Shown in pieces: positions 1-5,077 of a stretch of DNA of 5,077 nucleotides. The notes beneath the pieces were generated by a model. The model was not told where the DNA came from. It made no database searches and saw only the letters and a list, made by a program, of their open reading frames with translations. The DNA is from Marinovum sp. GTDB taxonomy: Bacteria; Pseudomonadota; Alphaproteobacteria; Rhodobacterales; Rhodobacteraceae. Made by a program: the position numbers and the translations under genes. Location of the stretch: assembly GCA_002684375.1 (NCBI GenBank), contig NYVC01000063.1:5266-10342 (forward strand), written 5' to 3'. The stretch's first letter is position 1, and every line of letters starts with the position of its first letter.

Positions 1-3
1 ACG

Positions 4-1296
4 ATGTCGGACAGTCCAAGTTATGGTTTTGATACGCTGCAAATCCACGCGGGCGCCCGCCCGGATCCCGCAACCGGTGCGCGGCAAGTGCCGATTTATC
101 AGACAACAGCCTACGTCTTTCGCGATGCCGACCACGCGGCCGCTTTGTTTAATCTTCAGGAAGTCGGTTATATTTATTCCCGCCTGACCAATCCAACGGT
201 TGCAGCGCTGCAAGAACGCGTTGCCACGCTCGAAGGCGGCGTCGGCGCAGTCTGCTGCTCGTCGGGTCATGCCGCCCAGATCATGGCGTTGTTTCCCTTG
301 ATGCAACCCGGGTGCAACGTCGTTGTCTCAACCCGGCTTTATGGCGGCTCAATCACCCAGTTTAGTCAGACGATCAAACGGTTTGGCTGGTCCGCGACTT
401 TTGTCGATTTCGACGATCTCGCCGCCGTCGAAGCCGCGATTGACGCAGACACCCGCGCCGTATTTTGCGAATCCATTGCCAATCCAGGGGGGTATATAAC
501 CGACCTCGACGCAGTTGCAAAAATTGCCGACGCCGCAGGCCTGCCGCTGATTGTCGACAACACCAGTGCCACCGCGTATTTATGCAAACCGATTGAGCAC
601 GGGGCGACACTGGTGGTCAATTCGATGACCAAATATCTGACTGGCAACGGCACGGTCACGGGAGGCGTTGTTGTCGATTCTGGGAACTTTGACTGGTCGG
701 CCAGCGACAAGTTTCCGTCACTAAGCCAACCCGAGCCTGCATATCATGGGTTGAAATTCCATGAAACGTTCGGCGCATTGGCCTTCACCCTGCACGGGAT
801 TGCAATCGGATTACGCGATCTTGGCATGACCCTGAACCCGCAGGCCGCCCATTACACGTTACTGGGCATTGAGACTTTGTCGCTGCGCATGCAACGCCAT
901 GTGGAAAACGCTGAAGCCATAGCAAAATGGCTGGAGCAGGACCCGCGTGTCGAAGCGGTAACCTATGCCGGGCTTTCCTCATCCCCTTACTTTCACCGCG
1001 TTGCCAAAATTTGCCCGAAAGGTGCTGGCGCGCTGCTGACTGTATCGCTGAAAGCCGGCTATGACGCCTGCATGAAGCTGGTCAGCGAGTTGAACTTGTT
1101 CAGCCATGTTGCCAATCTGGGTGATACCCGGTCACTGGTCATTCACTCCGCCTCGACCACGCACCGGCAGCTTACCCCTGAACAACAAACCGCCGCGCAG
1201 GCCGGGCCAAATGTATTGCGGCTGTCAATCGGAACCGAGGATGTTAACGATCTGATTGCCGACCTTGACCAAGCCCTGACCAAATCCACCGGATAG
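4..1296 (+). CDS. metY: O-acetylhomoserine aminocarboxypropyltransferase (O-acetylhomoserine sulfhydrylase), PLP-dependent
   Basis: This cytoplasmic enzyme is expected to make homocysteine from O-acetylhomoserine and sulfide (or methionine from methanethiol), the direct sulfhydrylation route to methionine. The 430-residue length is normal for MetY and longer than cystathionine gamma-synthase (about 380-400). Visible Cys/Met-metabolism PLP-fold landmarks are the phosphate-binding YSR at 58-60 followed by LTNPT, SSGHAAQ at 86-92, the ring-stacking Tyr113 in RLYGG, Asp185 in IVDNT (pyridine nitrogen contact), the Schiff-base Lys210 in NSMTKYLTGNGT, and Arg406 in VLRLSIGTED (carboxylate binding). 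The segment SLVIHSASTTHRQLTPEQQ near 375-395 is typical of O-acetylhomoserine sulfhydrylases. The residue after the lysine loop is Asn215 where many relatives have His (GHG); I recall Asn in rhodobacterial homologues. The ATG at 4 fits the conserved GFDTLQIHAG start, but only three bases precede it, so its ribosome binding site cannot be seen. A hairpin follows the stop. It could be a paralogous sulfhydrylase acting on another O-acyl substrate, but the family call is firm. Confidence 0.95.
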   Translation: MSDSPSYGFDTLQIHAGARPDPATGARQVPIYQTTAYVFRDADHAAALFNLQEVGYIYSRLTNPTVAALQERVATLEGGVGAVCCSSGHAAQIMALFPLMQPGCNVVVSTRLYGGSITQFSQTIKRFGWSATFVDFDDLAAVEAAIDADTRAVFCESIANPGGYITDLDAVAKIADAAGLPLIVDNTSATAYLCKPIEHGATLVVNSMTKYLTGNGTVTGGVVVDSGNFDWSASDKFPSLSQPEPAYHGLKFHETFGALAFTLHGIAIGLRDLGMTLNPQAAHYTLLGIETLSLRMQRHVENAEAIAKWLEQDPRVEAVTYAGLSSSPYFHRVAKICPKGAGALLTVSLKAGYDACMKLVSELNLFSHVANLGDTRSLVIHSASTTHRQLTPEQQTAAQAGPNVLRLSIGTEDVNDLIADLDQALTKSTG

Positions 1297-1308
1297 TCCC
1301 AAACCAAG

Positions 1309-1347
1309 CCCGTGACCGCAAGTATCAAAGCGCCCTGCGGTCACGGG
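1309..1347 (+). terminator. Hairpin after metY, probable transcription terminator without a U-tract
   Basis: Two perfectly complementary 12-base arms (CCCGTGACCGCA at 1309-1320 and TGCGGTCACGGG at 1336-1347) enclose a 15-base loop and begin 13 bases after the metY stop. The position and GC-rich stem fit an end-of-transcript structure. The bases after the stem (TGACGAAAAG) contain no T-run, so it is not a canonical intrinsic terminator. It could instead protect the 3' end of the mRNA or work with Rho. Confidence 0.6.
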
Positions 1348-1530
1348 TGACGAAAAGCCTTAAAAAGATGCCGAACACGGGGTTAGGTAAGATGATCCGT
1401 TAGATTGCGGGATAGAGTAAGCTTGACGGATACGACGCCCGTAATCCAGTGTTTGACCGGATGCGGCACGCTTCCATAAACCCACCAGTTGGAAAATCTG
1501 TAAAATATACTGCCCGTTTATTAAAACTTG

Positions 1531-1539
1531 TGTTATAAT
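1531..1539 (+). promoter_or_regulatory. Extended -10 promoter for the 710-residue membrane-protein gene
   Basis: TGT followed by a perfect TATAAT (1534-1539) gives an extended -10 element within an AT-rich block. The -35 region is poor: the best hexamer at 18-base spacing is CTGCCC (1510-1515), with three matches to TTGACA. Extended -10 promoters can tolerate this. Transcription would start near 1546, leaving a leader of about 137 bases before the ATG at 1683. No better promoter is visible closer to the gene. Confidence 0.5.
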
Positions 1540-1575
1540 ATTAAGAGTCGAAGAATGATCGATTGTTTTCAGATC

Positions 1576-1615
1576 TTTGCCTAAATCGAGCGAGTTTTAC
1601 TTTTACGTAGGCAAA
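1576..1615 (+). repeat. 8-bp inverted repeat in the leader (possible stem-loop or operator)
   Basis: TTTGCCTA at 1576-1583 is the exact reverse complement of TAGGCAAA at 1608-1615, with 24 bases between. It lies downstream of the predicted start of transcription and about 67 bases before the ATG. It could form a stem in the mRNA leader or be a binding site for a dimeric regulator. An 8-bp match at this distance has a modest chance probability, so the role is uncertain. Confidence 0.35.
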
Positions 1616-1682
1616 ACCTGATGTAGACGGTTTAGGGGTGATTGACGCCCGAATTGTATCGACGGATTGGTAGACCCGAATA

Positions 1683-3815
1683 ATGAGACCGGATTTTGCT
1701 CTGTCATTGTCATTTGAAGGTATCAGCCTGCTGTATAGGCAGAAGATTGGCTGGGCTAATGTCGGCTATGTTGATCTGGCAGCAGAAAACCTGTCCGACC
1801 ATCTGGAAAAACTCAATGCAAAAGCACACCGCATTGCAGACGGGCCGGTATATTCCAAAATTGTCATCCCAAACGAGCAAATTCGCTATATCGTCGTGGT
1901 GTATACCGAAGCACAAGATGCAAGTTATCTGCAGGTTGAAGCCGCCCTGACCGGTGCCACGCCCTATGCGGTAAGCGACCTTCTATATGATTGGGAGGTT
2001 CACGCCGGGCAGCTTTATATTGCGGCAGTGGCGCGGGAAACTCTGGAAGAAGCCGAGCAATTTGCCTGCCAGCACAAATTCAATCCAATCCGCTTTGTCG
2101 CCACTCCAGCGCAAAATACGCTACAGCGTGAAATTGATTTTGGGCCCTGCGAAGGGGCAAACAGCCTGCTGCCTGCCGGGGCAAAGTTTGAACCCGATCA
2201 AACCGTCATTGAGGTCGCCGGGCACGTGCTAGACCCCGCCTCCCCTAAGCCATCCAGCGCGCAGGCAAAAACGCCTAAGCCGGGCCGGGCCAAGACACCA
2301 GACGAACCAAAACCTGACGCGCCTGCGGATACACGGCCTGCTTTAGCCCCTGCGCCAAGCGCCGGCCTTAGCAATGTAACAGCCGCCAATATAGCCGCAA
2401 ACACCCACCCTGACGTTAAGCCGGACGTTAAGATTGACACCGAGGCTGACAATACAAGCAGTACAGCAGGCCCCACCAAGAACAACCTGACAACGGCCCA
2501 ATTGGCAGTCGCCGCAAGCCCGCCAGTTTTACGTGCAACGCCTCTTGCAGACGATCTAGAATTATCACCGGCCCTGCTGGTGACTAATTTTGCCGCAGAT
2601 GAAACACCCCCTTCGCGTCTTCCCAGCCTGATACTGACCATGGGGGCGATATTGATGCTGTCGGGTATCGCCGCTTGGATGTTTGCGCTTGGCGGTAATG
2701 ATTTTCTCAAAACTGCCAACACGGCAGATCCAGCCGCCACACAGAGCAGTCCGCTGAGCGCTGCAAATGCGCCGGCCCAAAACGATAGTTTGAACGCCGC
2801 GGCCCCTGTAGAGCCAACGCAACCCGATGAAACCCAGACATTTGCCGCGGAAAACACCGAAGCCGAAGATGATCTGATCGAATTGGAAGACGACCTGCCT
2901 TTTGCTCAAGGTCCGACACCTATCACCGAACAACAGGCCAAAGTGCGCTATGCGGCCACGGGCATCTGGTTAAAGGCGCCGACGTCTCCTAATCCGGGGT
3001 CTGCGCCTAACTCAGATGATCTTTACGCGGCCTCCATCGACCGCGAAATTCTGTCCTATGATGCCATTGCCTTGCCCTCTCCGCAAGGAGATCGCATCGA
3101 CATCAGCCCCGAACAACAGCCCGATCCACCGCGCTTTGGTCAAACATTTCAACTCAATGCGCAGGGTCTGGTGATTGCCACAGCAAACGGCAGCCTGTCG
3201 CAAGAAGGCCATCTTGTGTTTCTTGGCCAACCGGTGAAAGCCGCGCCAAACCGCGTGCAATCTGTCCCGGAGATTACTGAAGTCACTTCACCGCTGGCAA
3301 AACTGCGGCCGCGGCTCCGGCCGGCGGGGATGGGCGAAGCCCGGGAACGTTTGAAACTTAACGGGCGCACGCGGGCAGAAATGGCCATGTTACGGCCAAA
3401 ACTGCGGCCCGCCTCGGTCAAACCAACAAGGGACAGCCCGGAAGTCAATTCCGCTATTGCGGCTGTGACCAATTCTCTGGCCCCTAAATTAAGACCTAAA
3501 GCGCTGGAGCAAAGCAATTCTCAAGTCGCGAGCAAGCAGAAACCTAAACCCAAACCAGCGAGCTTGGCATCAAATGCAAGCGTGGCCCAGAAAGCCACGC
3601 TGGTGAAGGCACTCAACCTGCGAAAAGTCAATCTGATTGGTGTCTACGGAACATCCTCCAGCCGACGGGCGCTGATACGTCTGTCCAACGGACGCTACAA
3701 AAAGGTCGAGGTCGGGGACCGGATCGATGGTGGCAAAGTGGCCGCGATTGGCAAAGAGCAGCTTCGCTATACAAAAAGTGGTCGCAATATCGTCCTGAGA
3801 ATGCCCAAAAGCTAG
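1683..3815 (+). CDS. Bitopic membrane protein with PilM/GspL-like N-terminus and PilP/GspC-like C-terminal domain; function unknown
   Basis: This 710-residue protein is probably anchored in the inner membrane, N-terminus inside. Domains in order: residues 1-142 resemble part of the PilM/GspL cytoplasmic actin-like fold, with PNEQIRY at 63-69, ATPYAVSDLLYDW at 92-104, AAVARE at 114-119 and FNPIRFVATP at 133-142. Residues about 185-312 are a Pro/Ala/Thr/Lys-rich disordered linker. One membrane helix spans about 313-337. An acidic Ala-rich stretch follows (EDDLIELEDD at 395-404), then an apparently folded middle region (about 421-517; TGIW at 426-429, GLVIAT at 495-500). Basic LRPRLRP/LRPKLRP repeats and KPKPKP fill 541-627. 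A C-terminal beta domain (about 644-707; GVYGTSSSRRALIRL, VEVGDRIDGGKVAAI) resembles the PilP/GspC homology region. The ATG at 1683 is the earliest possible start because an in-frame TAG lies at 1671. No good Shine-Dalgarno precedes it. Homologues in Rhodobacteraceae are, as I recall, usually called hypothetical or 'translation initiation factor 2'; the latter is unsupported, since no GTPase motifs are present. It is transcribed alone and faces hpd. It may organise an envelope machine, but no partner genes are visible. Confidence 0.85.
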   Translation: MRPDFALSLSFEGISLLYRQKIGWANVGYVDLAAENLSDHLEKLNAKAHRIADGPVYSKIVIPNEQIRYIVVVYTEAQDASYLQVEAALTGATPYAVSDLLYDWEVHAGQLYIAAVARETLEEAEQFACQHKFNPIRFVATPAQNTLQREIDFGPCEGANSLLPAGAKFEPDQTVIEVAGHVLDPASPKPSSAQAKTPKPGRAKTPDEPKPDAPADTRPALAPAPSAGLSNVTAANIAANTHPDVKPDVKIDTEADNTSSTAGPTKNNLTTAQLAVAASPPVLRATPLADDLELSPALLVTNFAADETPPSRLPSLILTMGAILMLSGIAAWMFALGGNDFLKTANTADPAATQSSPLSAANAPAQNDSLNAAAPVEPTQPDETQTFAAENTEAEDDLIELEDDLPFAQGPTPITEQQAKVRYAATGIWLKAPTSPNPGSAPNSDDLYAASIDREILSYDAIALPSPQGDRIDISPEQQPDPPRFGQTFQLNAQGLVIATANGSLSQEGHLVFLGQPVKAAPNRVQSVPEITEVTSPLAKLRPRLRPAGMGEARERLKLNGRTRAEMAMLRPKLRPASVKPTRDSPEVNSAIAAVTNSLAPKLRPKALEQSNSQVASKQKPKPKPASLASNASVAQKATLVKALNLRKVNLIGVYGTSSSRRALIRLSNGRYKKVEVGDRIDGGKVAAIGKEQLRYTKSGRNIVLRMPKS
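2409..2432 (+). repeat. Two tandem 12-base units inside the linker of the membrane protein
   Basis: CCTGACGTTAAG and CCGGACGTTAAG lie directly next to each other and differ at one base. They encode PDVK twice (residues 243-250) in the Pro-rich linker before the membrane helix. This looks like a small in-frame duplication in a disordered region and probably has no function of its own. Confidence 0.6.
3303..3503 (+). repeat. Coding repeats for the basic LRPxLRP motif
   Basis: The segment encodes LRPRLRPA (residues 541-548), LRPKLRPA (570-577) and PKLRPKA (601-607), spaced about 30 residues apart, followed just outside by KPKPKPAS (620-627). The codons differ between copies (CTGCGGCCG, TTACGGCCA, TTAAGACCT), so the peptide motif is kept while the DNA has diverged. 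This suggests selection on the protein rather than a recent DNA duplication. The motif lies in the predicted periplasmic part, just ahead of the C-terminal domain. Confidence 0.65.
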
Positions 3816-3860
3816 CTCAATAGAGTTTGACAAGCAAAATCTGCGCCTCCATGTGAAAGC

Positions 3861-3875
3861 CGGTCAAGCTGACCG
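3861..3875. terminator. Small hairpin in the convergent gap between the membrane-protein gene and hpd
   Basis: CGGTCA (3861-3866) and TGACCG (3870-3875) are perfect 6-base arms around a 3-base loop, within the 92 bases separating two converging genes. It could act as a bidirectional terminator. The stem is short and neither side is followed by more than three T residues, so this is only a candidate. No other gene is visible in 3816-3907. Confidence 0.3.
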
Positions 3876-3907
3876 ACCTGACAATGACTGGCGTGCGCGG
3901 CGCGTTT

Positions 3908-4981
3908 CTAGGCGACATCCGCGCGCTCGATCGATTCAAACAGCGCCTGAAAATTACCTTCACCAAAGCCCTCATCCCCCTTGCGTTGAATGAATTCGAA
4001 AAAGATTGGCCCCACCATGGTTCGGGAAAACACCTGCAGCAGTATTTTGGTTGTGCCACCGTTCACCACACCTTCGCCATCAATCAATATACCATGCGCC
4101 CGCATCCTATCTAATGGCTCGTTATGGCGCGTGACCCGCGCGTGGCTGAGATCATAATAGGTTTTATTTGGGCGGGGCATGAATTGCACCCCGTTGGCCG
4201 CAATCTGATCAGTCGCCCCGTAAATATCGTTTGTGCCCACAGCAATATGCTGAATACCCTCGCCGTTATAGCGTTTAAGATAATCGACAATCTGACCCGT
4301 CTCGCCACGATCCTCGTTGATAGGAATTCGAATGCGACCGCAGGGAGAAGTCAGCGCCCGACTGATAAGACCAGTAAATTTACCATCAATCTTAAAAAAT
4401 CCGATTTCGCGGAAATTGAACAAGTCAGCATAAAACTGCGACCAACGGTCCATATTCCCCTTAAACACATTATGCGTCAAATGGTCGAGGTAATGAAACC
4501 CAACCCCCTGCGGCATATCAGGGCGCAAACGATCAAACTCTTTTGCAAGCGGATCATTTTCTCCGTCAAACGTGACAAAATATAAAAGCGAGCCGCCAAT
4601 CCCCTTTATTGCCGGCATATTAAAGCTACGGTCTGCGGCAATATAGGGTTCGGCACCCTGCGCAACCGCATGCGCAAAAGCCCGCTGCGCATCAACCACT
4701 CGCCACCCCATGGAGGGCGCGCAAGGTCCGTGAACAGCACCAAACCGGGCGGCAAACCCGTCCGGCTCAGAATTCAACACATAAGTGATATCGCCCTGCT
4801 GCCAAAGCTCAATCGCTTTTGTTTTATGGACTGCTGTTTTCTCATATCCCATATTAGTAAAAACCGACCGCAGATGGTCCGGATTGGGGTCCATAAATTC
4901 AACGAAAGCAAACCCATCGGTACCGGCAGGATTGTCTTTTGTAATTTTCGATCGGGGTGCATTATGCGGAAACGGTCCCAT
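3908..4981 (-). CDS. hpd: 4-hydroxyphenylpyruvate dioxygenase
   Basis: This cytoplasmic non-haem iron enzyme converts 4-hydroxyphenylpyruvate and O2 to homogentisate and CO2, the second step of tyrosine breakdown. The protein has 357 residues, the usual bacterial length. It carries two vicinal-oxygen-chelate domains: an N-terminal structural half (about 20-150) and a C-terminal catalytic half (about 160-350). The 2-His-1-Glu iron ligands are all present: His167 in LDHLTHNV, His245 in GIQHIAV and Glu329 in FFEFIQRKG. Also intact are the RIRIPINE strand (216-223), Gln316 in ILLQVFS, and the C-terminal GDEGFGEGNFQALFESIE, whose Phe residues close over the substrate. This argues for HPPD rather than hydroxymandelate synthase. 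The reading frame is open up to 5044, but the ATG at 4981 is preferred: AGGAGG sits six bases upstream, and homologues begin at about this point before the NPAGTDGFAFVEF segment. The gene is monocistronic as far as can be seen, with homogentisate dioxygenase and later pathway genes outside the window. Palindromes around its promoter suggest control by a regulator. Confidence 0.96.
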   Translation of the reverse strand: MGPFPHNAPRSKITKDNPAGTDGFAFVEFMDPNPDHLRSVFTNMGYEKTAVHKTKAIELWQQGDITYVLNSEPDGFAARFGAVHGPCAPSMGWRVVDAQRAFAHAVAQGAEPYIAADRSFNMPAIKGIGGSLLYFVTFDGENDPLAKEFDRLRPDMPQGVGFHYLDHLTHNVFKGNMDRWSQFYADLFNFREIGFFKIDGKFTGLISRALTSPCGRIRIPINEDRGETGQIVDYLKRYNGEGIQHIAVGTNDIYGATDQIAANGVQFMPRPNKTYYDLSHARVTRHNEPLDRMRAHGILIDGEGVVNGGTTKILLQVFSRTMVGPIFFEFIQRKGDEGFGEGNFQALFESIERADVA

Positions 4982-4987
4982 GGCGGG

Positions 4988-4993
4988 CCTCCT
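4988..4993 (-). promoter_or_regulatory. Ribosome binding site that fixes the hpd start
   Basis: On the minus strand AAAAGGAGGCCCGCC leads directly into the ATG at 4981, giving a perfect AGGAGG with six bases of spacing. This decides the start in favour of 4981 over the upstream ATG at 5044. That longer version would add 21 residues (beginning MRKNRIKSEV) unlike the family and would place the binding site inside the coding sequence. Confidence 0.9.
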
Positions 4994-5022
4994 TTTAGTT
5001 TTATAATGCCAGAATACCTCGG

Positions 5023-5051
5023 ATTTAATGCGGTTTTTGCGCATATTTCAC
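5023..5051 (-). promoter_or_regulatory. Candidate hpd promoter
   Basis: On the minus strand GTGAAA (5051-5046) and TTAAAT (5028-5023), each with four matches to the sigma-70 consensus, are separated by 17 bases. Transcription would start near 5016, giving a leader of about 35 bases. Competing candidates are weaker in context. TATAAA at 5005-5000 would start transcription inside the ribosome binding site. CATAAT at 5071-5066 would need a -35 beyond the window end. Confidence 0.35.
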
Positions 5052-5074
5052 TGTAAAATCCAAAAATTATGCGC
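5039..5074. promoter_or_regulatory. Palindromic elements upstream of hpd, possible operator
   Basis: GCGCATA (5039-5045) and TATGCGC (5068-5074) are exact inverted copies separated by 22 bases. Between and slightly overlapping them, ATTTCACTGTAAAAT (5045-5059) is a 15-base near-palindrome, symmetric at 12 of 15 positions, covering the candidate -35. Tyrosine-catabolism genes in proteobacteria are often controlled by a neighbouring Lrp/AsnC- or MarR/IclR-type regulator, so a regulator-binding site here is plausible. No regulator gene lies inside the window. Confidence 0.35.
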
Positions 5075-5077
5075 GAT

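Larger units (their letters stand above)
1297..1682. other. Intergenic region between metY and the membrane-protein gene
   Basis: This 386-base gap holds no convincing coding sequence, tRNA or rRNA. Reading frames here are broken by frequent stops. The left part contains the metY hairpin. The stretch 1348-1500 is featureless apart from a weak TTGACC (1453-1458), 16 bases, CATAAA (1475-1480) promoter-like pair that I would not rely on. The stretch 1501-1545 is distinctly AT-rich and contains an extended -10 promoter. The last 137 bases form a long leader with an inverted repeat. The octamer GACGCCCG occurs at 1434-1441 and again at 1644-1651, which may be chance. Confidence 0.6.

Noticed and set aside
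1638..1673. Short GTG-initiated frame just before and in phase with the membrane-protein gene.
   Set aside because: It is only 11 codons before TAG at 1671 and has no distinctive composition. Its main value is showing that the gene cannot start upstream of 1683.
2198..2857. Long open frame of 219 codons on the minus strand inside the membrane-protein gene.
   Set aside because: It lies wholly antisense to the Ala/Pro-rich linker, where codon bias keeps the opposite frame free of stops. Its translation is low-complexity Ala/Gly/Ser/Val with no recognisable domain.
1683..3815. Naming the 710-residue protein translation initiation factor IF-2 or TonB.
   Set aside because: There is no GTP-binding motif (GxxxxGKT, DxxG, NKxD) for IF-2. 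The KPKPKP stretch and single membrane helix recall TonB, but the helix is internal at 313-337 and the C-terminus does not show the TonB pattern.
4982..5044. Upstream extension of the hpd reading frame to an ATG at 5044 (21 extra residues).
   Set aside because: The AGGAGG at 4988-4993 sits ideally for the ATG at 4981, the extra residues do not look like the family's N-terminus, and the stretch overlaps promoter-like AT-rich sequence.
4124..5056. Plus-strand open frames at 4124-4585 and 4670-5056.
   Set aside because: Both are antisense to hpd, whose conservation is unmistakable. The translations show no family resemblance.
1..5077. CRISPR arrays, insertion sequences, tRNA or rRNA genes.
   Set aside because: No regularly spaced repeats, transposase-like frames, terminal inverted repeats or recognisable RNA-gene sequences were seen on either strand.

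Overview
The window holds three complete protein-coding genes and two informative non-coding intervals. The protein sequences point to the Rhodobacterales (Alphaproteobacteria, Roseobacter-like). The MetY sequence and the unusual 710-residue membrane protein both resemble Rhodobacteraceae forms that I recall, although no search was run. Base composition looks moderate (mid-50s % GC in genes by eye, not counted), which is low for the group and would suit a marine member. I cannot name a genus.

Layout. (1) Positions 4-1296, plus strand: O-acetylhomoserine sulfhydrylase (MetY type), a PLP enzyme of methionine/homocysteine synthesis, followed by a strong hairpin at 1309-1347. (2) Positions 1297-1682: a 386-base gap with no convincing gene. 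Its right half is AT-rich and carries an extended -10 promoter (TGTTATAAT) and a leader of about 137 bases with an 8-bp inverted repeat. (3) Positions 1683-3815, plus strand: a bitopic membrane protein with a PilM/GspL-like cytoplasmic N-terminus, a long Pro/Ala linker, one membrane segment, an apparently folded periplasmic middle region, repeated LRPxLRP motifs and a C-terminal PilP/GspC-like beta domain. (4) Positions 3816-3907: a short convergent gap with a small hairpin. (5) Positions 3908-4981, minus strand: 4-hydroxyphenylpyruvate dioxygenase (tyrosine catabolism), with a textbook AGGAGG ribosome binding site. (6) Positions 4982-5077: its leader and promoter region, with palindromic elements that could be an operator.

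The three genes do not form an operon. metY is closed off by a hairpin, the membrane-protein gene has its own promoter, and hpd runs towards it from the opposite strand. The two enzymes are ordinary housekeeping and catabolic genes. The interesting part is the middle gene. It appears to join, in one polypeptide, two modules that in type II secretion and type IV pilus machines sit in separate proteins: the PilM/GspL cytoplasmic part and the PilP/GspC periplasmic part. No other secretion or pilus gene is visible here. Its function is unknown, and the domain assignments rest on pattern recognition rather than a profile search.
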